From NCBI RefSeq assembly GCF_023100945.1, contig NZ_CP064689.1:3392001-3456000 (forward strand): a DNA stretch of 64,000 bases, written 5' to 3'. Position 1 is the stretch's first letter, and every line of letters begins with the position of its first letter. Made by a program: the position numbers and the translations under genes. Source of the stretch: Bradyrhizobium sp. 200. GTDB lineage: Bacteria; Pseudomonadota; Alphaproteobacteria; Rhizobiales; Xanthobacteraceae. Below, piece after piece: positions 18,761-26,986 of this stretch. Under the pieces are notes generated by a model. The model searched no databases and was not told where the DNA came from. It was given only the letters and a program-made list of their open reading frames with translations.

Positions 18761-19897
18761 ATGTTGGACAAGCAGACGTTGGACAAACAGATGAAGCCGA
18801 CGAGCTGGCGATCTGGCCCGCTCGCCCGCTGGCGTGCCGTCCTCACGACGGCCACCGTTCTCACCGCGGCCGGGCTCGTGCTCGCTGGCGGCACTTGGCT
18901 CGGTCCGCATAGCGACAGCGCTATGGCGCGGGAATTTAAGGATCAGCCAGGGCGCACCCAGAGCGGCGCCCGGGTCGATTTTTCCTCACTCAAAGACTGG
19001 AACTTGAAGGCGGAAAACATGGTCCCAAGTGGTGGAAACAACCCGCTCTATTTTCCACTCAAGCCAGGCTTTCGATACATCATGGAGCATCCAAACCATC
19101 CACATGGACTCTTGCGGATAGAAGTCCAGGTTCTCGACAAGACCGAACCATTTGATGTTCCGGGTATTGGCAAGTTCGAATGTGGCGTCGTCCAGGAAGA
19201 GGAATTCTATGACGGCGTATTGGACCAGCGGGCGGAAAACTGGTTCTGCATGGATAAGGCAACAAACGCTTTGTACACGTTCGGCGAAGTGAGCTGGGAG
19301 ATAGACCAAGTAGGACGCAAGGTCTTTGCCGGGACCTGGCGTGTCGGTGACCCCGATGGCAACGGTATCGCCGAGCCCGGCTTGCTGATGCCCGGGACCT
19401 TTACTGTCGGTGACAAATACATCTTCGACGGGCACGAGGCCGAGGCGTATGGCTATACAGAAAATATGGAAAGCGGGATCACAATGACCGTTCCAGCCGG
19501 GACCTTCAAAGATTGTGTGAGAACACGCGAGTATAGCCTCACCAATCCATCCGATATCACGGACAAGTGGTGGTGCCCTGGAGTGGGACTCGTCAAGGAC
19601 ACATCGGATGGCGAACTGGTTGCGTCCGACGCATTGCCCGGCACGGACATCGCGAGCTTTGGAAAACACCATCGGGAGCCGCGGAAGCAGACTGTGCCGC
19701 CGGTTGCGAAAGTCAGCTCGTTGGCGGCGAAGGAAACCGCACTCAAGGAAGTCCCAGGCAAGGTCACGTCGATGAAGATTGAGAGATACGGCAAGCACAA
19801 TGTCTACGCCGTCGAGATCATTGCCACAAAGGACGGAGTGGAAACCGATGTCTTCGTTGACATCGAATCAGGAAAGGTGGTGGGCACGGATAAGTAA
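18761..19897 (+). CDS. secreted protein with C-terminal PepSY domain
   Basis: A 378-residue exported protein. After a basic leader and a hydrophobic segment (TTATVLTAAGLVLAGGTWL, about residues 28-46) comes a beta-rich domain related to the protein at 16955 (KPGFRYIMEHPNHPHG, EEEFYDGVLDQRAENWFCMD, TVPAGTFKDC, WWCPGVGLVKD). The last ~65 residues form a PepSY-like repeat (AKETALKEVPGKVTSMKIERYGKHNVYAVEIIATKDGVETDVFVDIESGKVVG). PepSY domains in other proteins inhibit or bind peptidases. Four Cys may form disulphides. GGGAGG precedes the ATG. The following gene is essentially this PepSY domain alone, indicating a domain duplication. Confidence 0.75.
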   Translation: MLDKQTLDKQMKPTSWRSGPLARWRAVLTTATVLTAAGLVLAGGTWLGPHSDSAMAREFKDQPGRTQSGARVDFSSLKDWNLKAENMVPSGGNNPLYFPLKPGFRYIMEHPNHPHGLLRIEVQVLDKTEPFDVPGIGKFECGVVQEEEFYDGVLDQRAENWFCMDKATNALYTFGEVSWEIDQVGRKVFAGTWRVGDPDGNGIAEPGLLMPGTFTVGDKYIFDGHEAEAYGYTENMESGITMTVPAGTFKDCVRTREYSLTNPSDITDKWWCPGVGLVKDTSDGELVASDALPGTDIASFGKHHREPRKQTVPPVAKVSSLAAKETALKEVPGKVTSMKIERYGKHNVYAVEIIATKDGVETDVFVDIESGKVVGTDK

Positions 19898-20145
19898 CCG
19901 TTGTTCGCGTCGTCCACGGCCGTGAAGTGCTGAGCATACGAAGGCTGCGCCCCTCGTCGCCGGGTGATCGACCGGCGACGAGACCAGCTCCACCCAGTTG
20001 CAGCCGCCTTCAGCGAACGGCGACCAGATGGCGATGGAGGCAATGTCCAGCGAATACGGCGAGAAAGACGCGCGTCCGTGAACATTCTGACAGCGTACAA
20101 CCGAACACGAATTTCATGTGGTTCTTGATCGGAAAGGGTACCTCC

Positions 20146-20445
20146 ATGAAGAGGACGATCCACTGGGTCCTGCTCGCCAGCCTTTTTCTTGTTGCGCCAG
20201 CCGTGGCCGTCGTGCAGGCGCAGCAAACGGCCCCTTCGAAAGGGCGTGCGCAGCCTGCGGCAAAGATCACGGAAGAACAGGCGAAGAAGATTGCGCTTGA
20301 ACGCATCCCCGGAGAAGTCACCGACGTGGCGATCGAGAAAAAGCGTGGCAAGAATGTCTACGTGATCGAGATTCAATCACCGGAGCAGGGCGAGAAGGAC
20401 GTCTTCGTCGACATCGAAACCGGAAAGATTATTGGGACGGACTGA
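20146..20445 (+). CDS. small secreted PepSY-domain protein
   Basis: A 99-residue exported protein: signal peptide (MKRTIHWVLLASLFLVAPAVAVVQA) followed by one PepSY unit (KITEEQAKKIALERIPGEVTDVAIEKKRGKNVYVIEIQSPEQGEKDVFVDIETGKIIGTD). It resembles the C-terminal domain of the preceding protein closely, down to the DVFVDIE-GK--GTD ending. GGAAAGG lies ahead of the ATG at 20146. Such proteins often modulate periplasmic enzymes or sense envelope state; the partner is unknown here. Confidence 0.85.
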   Translation: MKRTIHWVLLASLFLVAPAVAVVQAQQTAPSKGRAQPAAKITEEQAKKIALERIPGEVTDVAIEKKRGKNVYVIEIQSPEQGEKDVFVDIETGKIIGTD

Positions 20446-20502
20446 CATGCACCGACATGTACCGGCTGCATTCGAGGCTCGTTATTGGGAAAGGATAGCG
20501 CC

Positions 20503-21378
20503 ATGAAGAGGGCAATTAGCATGGGCCTGTTCGCCGTCCTGCTCGCGCCAGCGATGGCGGCGGCGCAGGCACAGGCACCGAAGGGCCTGGGCACCGAAGA
20601 GTTCGGCATGTCGCCACGCGAGTTGGTTCAGGCGATCGAGAAAACCGAGGAACTGATCGCCCGCTGCATGCGCGAGCAAGGCTTCCAGTACATCGCGGCC
20701 GACCACAAAACGGTGCGGGCGGGCATGTCGGCGGACAAACAGCTTCCAGGCCTCAGTGAGGAGGAGTTCGTCAGTCGTCATGGCTTTGGCGTATCTACCT
20801 TCTACACGGGTTTGCCGCCTCAGCTATCGACCGGCTACAGCCCCGCCCGCGTCGGTCTCGGCGAACGCAATGTGCAGATTTTCCGCAAGCTCTCCCCCGC
20901 GGATCAGGTCGCTTACAATCGTGCGTTGCTGGGGGACGACCTGAGCAGCACCTTCGCGGTCGCTTTGGAGATCGAGGATTTGTCGCGGACCGGCGGTTGC
21001 ACGCGCAAGGCCCTCACTGAGACATTCAAACCCGATCAGTTGAAGGCTACCCACTACAATCCCCAGGATGCGCTGATCAACAAGGACCCGCGGATGAAGG
21101 CCGCCCTTGGGTTCTGGCAGCGGGAGATGAAGAAGGCCGGCTTCGAATACGGCCACCCGGACGAAATCGAGCCCGACCTGCGGAACCGGCTCAGCGCGCT
21201 GACCGAGGGCGGCAAGCTATTGGCTTCCAAAATGTCGGCGGATCAGAAAGCCGCTCTACGGAAACTACAGGATTACGAGCGCTTGGTCGCGGCCAGGAGC
21301 TTCAAGATGCAGGAGGAGGTGCTGACGCCAGTCGAGGAGAAGATCCAGGAGGAACTGTTCTCCCGGAAAGTGCAATAG
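20503..21378 (+). CDS. secreted helical protein of unknown function
   Basis: A 291-residue exported protein: signal peptide (MKRAISMGLFAVLLAPAMAAAQAQ) and a mainly helical, charged mature part (SPRELVQAIEKTEELIARCMREQGFQYIAAD, FQREMKKAGFEYGHPDEIEPDLRNRL, SADQKAALRKLQDYERLVAARSFKMQEE). The motif CMREQGF-Y recalls short repeats in uncharacterised actinobacterial exported proteins, where such genes sit beside ABC exporters; this is a recollection, not a search result. A GGAAAGGA site precedes the ATG. It precedes a membrane-fusion protein and ABC exporter by 147 bp and may be their substrate or accessory factor. Confidence 0.7.
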   Translation: MKRAISMGLFAVLLAPAMAAAQAQAPKGLGTEEFGMSPRELVQAIEKTEELIARCMREQGFQYIAADHKTVRAGMSADKQLPGLSEEEFVSRHGFGVSTFYTGLPPQLSTGYSPARVGLGERNVQIFRKLSPADQVAYNRALLGDDLSSTFAVALEIEDLSRTGGCTRKALTETFKPDQLKATHYNPQDALINKDPRMKAALGFWQREMKKAGFEYGHPDEIEPDLRNRLSALTEGGKLLASKMSADQKAALRKLQDYERLVAARSFKMQEEVLTPVEEKIQEELFSRKVQ

Positions 21379-21525
21379 ACCAATTAGGATGTACACGCCC
21401 GTACTTCCCCAGATCGGCGGCTATGAGTAATCTCCTTTCCTGGCAGCGCATCGCATGACGAAAGCGGACGCAACGCTTCCTGCGAAGATGGCCCGCACGC
21501 TGTCGATGGCGGGAGGGACTACGGC

Positions 21526-23274
21526 ATGGTCGCAAAGCGCATAAACGTTCTCTGGGCTATCTTGGGCGTGGTTGGCGGCATGGCGCTTGGCGCCTGGTAC
21601 ATGGGCTCCAGGATCCAGTCGCCGGCAGAAATGGCGGCGCGCACGGCGGCCCCCGAGGCATCCCCGATCCTCGTGCCTGTTGAGTCGCGTGTACTGAGTT
21701 CCGATGTGGTCACCCGCGGCACGGTCCGGTTCGGGCTGCCGCAGCCGATTTCAATCGCGCCTTCGACAGTCAAGGGCGGCGTCGGGCTGATCTCGTCGCT
21801 GCCTCGACCCAATACGAACTTTGGGGAAGGCGAGGTGATTCTATCCGCATCCGGCCGTCCGGTCTTTGTCCTCAGCGGTGCCGCACCGGCTTTTCGCGAC
21901 ATGGCGCCCGGAACCAGCGGCGGCGATGTCCGCCAGCTCGAAGAAGCCCTGGCTCGTCTTGGCTTCGATCCGGGCACAGTCGATGGCAATTACGATCAGA
22001 AGACATCCGGCGCCGTCGAGCGCATGTATAAAAAGGCCGGGTGGGATCCGTTTGCACCGACGCGCGAACAACGCGCGGCCGTTGCCGCGCTCGAGCGAGA
22101 GTGGTCGGATGCCGCGCGGGCCCAGCTTGCGGCCGAGGCCACGCGCGAAACGGCGGTGAAAGCCGTCGCCGCCGCGCGGGCCACCGCGGAGCAGAACACG
22201 CGACAGGCCGCCCTCGACAGCGCGGCGCGTGTTGGCGATAGCCGCCAACTCGCCGACGCGCGCGCCGGCAAATCGCTCGCGCTTGAAGCCGAACGCGCTC
22301 GGGCCGCGCATTCCGCGACCGCGGCCAGTGCCGATGTCGCCACGCAAGTCGCCGATCGTGCCCTGATCGTTCTCGATCCGCGCCAGACCGAAACGACGCG
22401 TGCCGCGGCCGAGGCCAAGCTCAAGGTGGCGCGTGCTGCGCAGCGCAAGGCGAAGCTGGAAGCCGATCTGGCGATTCAGACCGCGGCGCGCGAGGCCGGG
22501 CTGGCCGACGAACGGATCCGGGTAGCCGAGGGAGCCGTGAAGGCGGCCCGCCTGGAAGGAGAGCGCAACGTGCGCGCTGCGCAGGAACAGCAGACGCTCG
22601 CCGAATTCGACGTCCAGGTCACAAGCGAGCGAGCAGGGCGGCTCGAACGCGAACTCGCGACGGCGCGTGCGAAACTCGGAGTGCAGGTGCCTGCGGACGA
22701 GGTCGTGTTCATCCCGTCGCTTCCGATCCGCGTCCACGAGGTGACCGCTGCGGTCGCCGCCAATGCTTCCGGGCCGGTCATGAGTGTAACCGACAACCAG
22801 CTTAGCATCGACTCGCAGCTGCCACTTGAAGCCGCGCCGTTAGTAAAGCCCGGGATGAAAGTTGCGATTGACGAGCAGGCGCTTGGGATCAGGGCGACCG
22901 GCATCGTCGAGACGGTGGCGAACACACCCGGCACGCGCGGCGTGGACGGCTATCACTTCTATCTCGGGGTCAGGGTAGAGACCACGCCGGTGCTGCTGGC
23001 CGGGTTTTCTGTCCGTCTGACTATCCCGATCGAAACGTCGAAGGGCGCGGTCACCGCGGTGCCGACCAGCGCGGTGTCGCTTGCCGCCGACGGAACGTCG
23101 CGTGTGCTGGTCGATCGCGGCGGCGGGCAGGAATACGTCACAGTGCAGCCGGGGCTTTCGACGGGCGGCTATGTCGAGGTGAGCACTCCCGACGGGCGAC
23201 TGGTCCCCGGCCAACTCGTGGTGGTTGGCTATAGAACAGCCGAGCCAGCGGCAGCGCCGGCGGCGGTCAAATGA
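21526..23274 (+). CDS. periplasmic adaptor (membrane-fusion protein) with peptidoglycan-binding domain
   Basis: A 582-residue adaptor for the ABC exporter encoded next. An N-terminal membrane anchor (VLWAILGVVGGMALGAWYMG) is followed by a barrel-like part, a peptidoglycan-binding type-1 domain (SGGDVRQLEEALARLGFDPGTVDGNYDQKTSGAVERMYKKAGW, about residues 128-172), a very long Ala/Arg/Glu-rich coiled coil (about 185-385) and C-terminal barrel domains (VVFIPSLPIRV, VKPGMKVAIDEQALGI, AVPTSAVSLAADGTSRVLVD). GGGAGGGA precedes the ATG. The stop overlaps the exporter start (ATGA). The architecture differs from ordinary MacA by its peptidoglycan-binding insert, which could fix the complex to the cell wall. 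Confidence 0.85.
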   Translation: MVAKRINVLWAILGVVGGMALGAWYMGSRIQSPAEMAARTAAPEASPILVPVESRVLSSDVVTRGTVRFGLPQPISIAPSTVKGGVGLISSLPRPNTNFGEGEVILSASGRPVFVLSGAAPAFRDMAPGTSGGDVRQLEEALARLGFDPGTVDGNYDQKTSGAVERMYKKAGWDPFAPTREQRAAVAALEREWSDAARAQLAAEATRETAVKAVAAARATAEQNTRQAALDSAARVGDSRQLADARAGKSLALEAERARAAHSATAASADVATQVADRALIVLDPRQTETTRAAAEAKLKVARAAQRKAKLEADLAIQTAAREAGLADERIRVAEGAVKAARLEGERNVRAAQEQQTLAEFDVQVTSERAGRLERELATARAKLGVQVPADEVVFIPSLPIRVHEVTAAVAANASGPVMSVTDNQLSIDSQLPLEAAPLVKPGMKVAIDEQALGIRATGIVETVANTPGTRGVDGYHFYLGVRVETTPVLLAGFSVRLTIPIETSKGAVTAVPTSAVSLAADGTSRVLVDRGGGQEYVTVQPGLSTGGYVEVSTPDGRLVPGQLVVVGYRTAEPAAAPAAVK

Positions 23275-25244
23275 GGCTCATGGAGGACATACGGCCGGAG
23301 GTGCCGATCAAGACGGCCTCTGCCGATGCCGACCATGTCCTCGACCTGCGCAAAGTGTGCAAGCAATTCGGGACCGATCCCGCCGTCGACGCATTGATCG
23401 ATGTCGACCTCGTGTTGCGGCGCGGCGAATGGCTTTCGATAACCGGTCCATCCGGCTCCGGGAAATCCACGCTGTTGAATATCCTCGGTTGCCTCGACCG
23501 GCCAACCAGCGGACAGTACGTTTTTGATGGTATCGAAACGACAAAGCTGAGCGAGAATGAGCGGGCCGGGCTGCGCAGCCGCCGCGTAGGATTCATCTTT
23601 CAGTCATTCCACCTGCTACCTTATCGCACTGTCCTCGAGAACGTCATGCTGGCGGAAGTATACCGCCGGCAGGCCGGACGCGGGCGGCGCGAGCGGGCGA
23701 TGGAGGAAATTCGCCGCGTCGGCCTCGAGCATCGCGCGAATTTTCTGCCTTCCAAATTGTCCGGCGGCGAATGTCAGCGGGTGGCGATCGCCCGCGCCCT
23801 GATGGGATCACCGAGCTTGCTCTTGTGCGACGAGCCGACCGGCAATCTCGATTCCAGGAACACCGAGTCGATCCTGGATTTCTTCACCGAGCTCAACAAG
23901 GAGGGCATGACGATTGTCGTCGTGACGCACGACGAAAACGTGGCGCGCCGGGGCTCGCGCCGCGTCAACATGAAGGATGGCGAGCTTTTTGGCGGAAGCG
24001 AGACGGGATTGCCACCTCCATCCAGAGCGCGCATCGCGGCGTCGGGGATCACGATGCGGGACCTCGTCTCCGAAGCCATCGCCGGGGCGATCGCGCGTCC
24101 GGCCCGCATGGCGCTGACGGTACTTGGCATCGTGATCGGCATGTCGGCGCTGGTCGCCACCATCGGTCTGACGCGAACCGCCGGTAACCGCATCATCAGT
24201 CAGTTCGATCAACTCGCGGCCACGGAATTGTTCATCACGGCGCGGCCGGGAATGGCGACCGGCACGATTGATCCGCGTGCCATTCCATGGGACGCGCCGG
24301 AACGGCTGGTCCGGCTGAACGGTGTCGTGGCCGCGGGCCTGCTCAGCGACGTCAATGTCCACGACATGCTCGTCAGCGCCTCGCCGGTGGTGGATCCGTC
24401 CAATCAGACCGCATTCAAACTGGCGGTGCGCGCCGCCTCGCCGGATTTGTTCCGCGCGGTGCGCGCCGACCTCGCCTCGGGACGGTTTATCGACGGGGGG
24501 CATTCTGCCCGCGCCGAGCGAGTTGCGATCCTCGGCCCCGATGCCGCGCGCCGCCTGGGCATCGCTGGGGTCGAGCGGCTGCCCGCGATCTATGTCGGCG
24601 ATGAACTCTATCTCGTGATCGGTATCCTCCGTGATGTGGTGCGAAAGCCTGAACTGCTCGGCTCGGTCATCATTCCCGAGGGCACGGCGCGACAGCATTT
24701 CAGGCTTTTTGGGCCTGGCACGGTGGTCGTGGAGACGAAGATCGGCGCGGCTTCCCTGATCGCGCTGCAGGCGCGGGCGGCGCTGCGGCCCGACGACCCG
24801 CGTGCGCTTCGCGTGCAACTGCCGCAGGAACCGCGGCGCGTACGCGATGACGTGCAAACCGATCTCAATATGATGTTCCTGCTGCTGGGCGGCCTGTCGC
24901 TCGTGGTCGGCGCGCTCGGGATCGCAAATATCACCCTGGTGGGCGTGATGGAGCGAACGGCGGAGATCGGACTGCGCCGTGCCATTGGCGCCACCCGCCG
25001 CCACATCGCTTCACAGTTCCTGATTGAGAGTGCGTCCATGGGGGTCGTGGGGGGACTGCTCGGCTCTAGTGTCGGCGTGCTGATCGTGGTGGGTGTCTCG
25101 GCGTATCAGGTCTGGACTCCGGTGCTCGACCCGCTCGCTCCCTTGCTCGCGCCCGCTGTCGGCGGCGTGATCGGTCTGCTTTCGGGGGTCTATCCCGCCT
25201 CGCGCGCCGCCGCGCTCGAACCGGCTGAAGCGTTCCGACATTAG
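23271..25244 (+). CDS. MacB-like ABC exporter, fused ATPase and FtsX-type permease
   Basis: A 657-residue fusion. Residues about 25-245 form the ATPase: Walker A GPSGSGKST, Q-loop FQSFHLLPYRTVLENV, signature LSGGECQRVAIARAL, Walker B LLLCDEPTGNLDS, switch VTHDENVA. A first TM helix (MALTVLGIVIGMSALVATIGL) leads to a large periplasmic MacB_PCD domain, then the FtsX domain with three TM helices (LLLGGLSLVVGALGIANITL and later), including the ERTAEIGLRRAIGATRRHI motif. The ATG overlaps the adaptor stop by 4 bp; a second ATG at 23280 is possible. MacB exporters move peptides, toxins or lipoprotein-like cargo by mechanotransmission with an adaptor and TolC. No TolC-type gene lies in the window. 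Confidence 0.92.
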   Translation: MRLMEDIRPEVPIKTASADADHVLDLRKVCKQFGTDPAVDALIDVDLVLRRGEWLSITGPSGSGKSTLLNILGCLDRPTSGQYVFDGIETTKLSENERAGLRSRRVGFIFQSFHLLPYRTVLENVMLAEVYRRQAGRGRRERAMEEIRRVGLEHRANFLPSKLSGGECQRVAIARALMGSPSLLLCDEPTGNLDSRNTESILDFFTELNKEGMTIVVVTHDENVARRGSRRVNMKDGELFGGSETGLPPPSRARIAASGITMRDLVSEAIAGAIARPARMALTVLGIVIGMSALVATIGLTRTAGNRIISQFDQLAATELFITARPGMATGTIDPRAIPWDAPERLVRLNGVVAAGLLSDVNVHDMLVSASPVVDPSNQTAFKLAVRAASPDLFRAVRADLASGRFIDGGHSARAERVAILGPDAARRLGIAGVERLPAIYVGDELYLVIGILRDVVRKPELLGSVIIPEGTARQHFRLFGPGTVVVETKIGAASLIALQARAALRPDDPRALRVQLPQEPRRVRDDVQTDLNMMFLLLGGLSLVVGALGIANITLVGVMERTAEIGLRRAIGATRRHIASQFLIESASMGVVGGLLGSSVGVLIVVGVSAYQVWTPVLDPLAPLLAPAVGGVIGLLSGVYPASRAAALEPAEAFRH

Positions 25245-25558
25245 TTCGGACATCAAACCCAGTTTGGTTGGCAAGGGAGGTCGAATCGGGCGACGCTTTT
25301 GCTTACCAATCCTCTCGCTGCTTTCTGGCTTCGCTCCGGGGGAGGGCGCTTGCGCCATATCTCAGCTCTAGGCTTGCTTAAGGGACCTTGGTCGCGCTCC
25401 AGCGCGGTCACGTTATAAAGGTCGGCTCCCACTGTAGATTAGGTCCGCCGCGTGGCAAGCCTTCTTGAGTGCACCGATTAAGCGGGGTGTCAGGTTTGTA
25501 TTTATGAGAGACGTAACTCGGCTGGATCGGAACTTTTCAGTGAATGTCGGTATCGGTG
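25245..25558. other. intergenic, nothing recognised
   Basis: About 310 bases after the exporter without a supported gene or clear signal. It marks the change from long co-directional genes to the accessory region of short genes. Confidence 0.4.
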
Positions 25559-25627
25559 GTGGTTGCACCTCCCCGCAACCACTTTCATTATAACTCACTC
25601 ACCGTCCCGGTCTAACCACCGGGACGG
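25559..25627. repeat. twin perfect hairpins downstream of the exporter
   Basis: GTGGTTGC (25559-25566) pairs with GCAACCAC (25575-25582), and 19 bases on CCGTCCCGG (25602-25610) pairs with CCGGGACGG (25619-25627). Both stems are perfect and both loops have 8 bases. Neither has a U-tract, so they are not classic terminators; they may be a processed transcript end or part of a small RNA. Confidence 0.6.
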
Positions 25628-25964
25628 ACTCAGATTTCTCTCAGGAACACGGGGCGGGCGGCCAGTTAAGTAGGCCAGTGCGTTCTTCAATGACAGGTTC
25701 GGCCACCGCTGCTGGGTCAACACCAACGCTCATTGACTACGAATCTGGGGGCGGACGTTCGAATCGTTCCGACGGGCGCTTAACCTGCCGGGCGAGGCCG
25801 CATATGCGCTGGCGATGCGGTCGCAGGAAGAATGCTTTGAAATTCTGGACAGCATCGTTGCGCCAAGTTGGAAGAGCTTGCCGATCCGGCTGGCACTGCC
25901 GCCCGTGCCGCTGTCGCCGGCGTCGAAAGCAAGGACGTTCAAACAACTCACAGGAGCGACGACA

Positions 25965-26147
25965 GTGAAGACGAAAACTATGCGCCCGACGCTGCTTTAT
26001 CAGCCCGCTGGCTTTCGCATTGGGCTAGGCGGTGAGGTGGAAGTGCTCCCCAAGGCTGAGGTCGATGCCTTGATCGACCGCGTCATCCGCGAGGCGATGG
26101 ACAAGGCGGGTTGGCCGATCAGGCGCTTTGAGCGGACGTTGCATTGA
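25965..26147 (+). CDS. hypothetical 60-residue protein
   Basis: A GTG-started frame preceded by CAGGAG encodes TMRPTLLYQPAGFRIGLGGEVEVLPKAEVDALIDRVIREAMDKAGW and a short basic tail. The second half reads as an amphipathic helix. The frame remains open upstream to 25737 with coding-like composition (TFESFRRALNLPGEAAYALAMRSQEE), so this could be the end of a longer decayed gene. No relative is recognised. Confidence 0.35.
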   Translation: MKTKTMRPTLLYQPAGFRIGLGGEVEVLPKAEVDALIDRVIREAMDKAGWPIRRFERTLH

Positions 26148-26939
26148 TTACAAAACTCCAAAACGTTGGCCGCTCTTGCCCGCGCGCTGCGTAAGGTGTC
26201 GTCCGATGCGGGACGGCGTCGCGACTGCTCTATCGGTTGGCGACGCCGGTCAAGGCGCTGACCAAATACGAGAACATGCAGGACGGTCGTCGCGGCAGCG
26301 GCGATGTCGCTCGGCGACGCGCGCACCGAACCTGGGATTTTCCGCGATACTGTTGGGCAACTCCCCAACATCAAGCTTAAGCCCTTTGATGTTCACTTCG
26401 CGGCGTTAAGAGTTGGGCTCGCTCAGGCTGGAGCGAACTGCATCATGCTGCTGCCTTCAAATAAGGCATCTCATCTCCAGCTCTGGAAGAAGATATCCGA
26501 ACCTGCTATGCGGCTCGCCATGGATTGCGCGCGCCGGTCGCATTTCATCATGATTTCCCCAGCTCATAACGAATTCGGTTGTGGTTACTGCAAGCGAGCG
26601 GGTGGTCCAGCGGAGCTTCAAGCCTTTTGCGAAGGTATCAACGATAAGAATAGCACCCATGAGGGAGTGAGACGAGTGTGACAAGGAGTCCTCCGTCCTC
26701 GGTGGTGCTTCTTGCTAGATAGTTGAACTACCGGACGTGCCCGCGGTTCAAGGCCTATGACGCCGATACGGACCGATATAAAAGTTCCATTTGTCTTTCC
26801 CTCGCGCCTAGCACACTGCCAAGGCAGACGACCTCGAGCAGGCGAACGGCGGGCGATGGCCTTGGCAATCAGTGAAACAGTTGTGAGCCCCGCCTGCAAC
26901 AGGGACGCAAATGATCCAAATGGGCCACTCAGATCGCGC
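26148..26939. other. gene-poor stretch, nothing supported
   Basis: About 790 bases with only low-quality frames on both strands (for example 26304-26681 plus), none with a ribosome site, domain pattern or consistent composition. It may hold decayed genes but none could be named. Confidence 0.35.
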
Positions 26940-26970
26940 GGCTCTTGCAGCCCGGCGGACCGCAAGAGCC
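26940..26970 (-). terminator. hairpin after the catalase-DUF892 gene
   Basis: GGCTCTTGC (26940-26948) pairs perfectly with GCAAGAGCC (26962-26970) around a 13-base loop, 16 bases beyond the stop of the minus-strand gene. There is no T-run, so it is a probable rather than classic terminator. Confidence 0.5.
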
Positions 26971-26986
26971 ACTTTGCGAATACCCG

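Noticed and set aside
23808..25004. 398-codon minus frame in the MacB-like gene
   Set aside because: Antisense of the permease domain, low-complexity composition.
26304..26681. 125-codon plus-strand frame in the gene-poor stretch
   Set aside because: No ribosome site, no pattern, mixed composition; kept only as part of an uninformative region.
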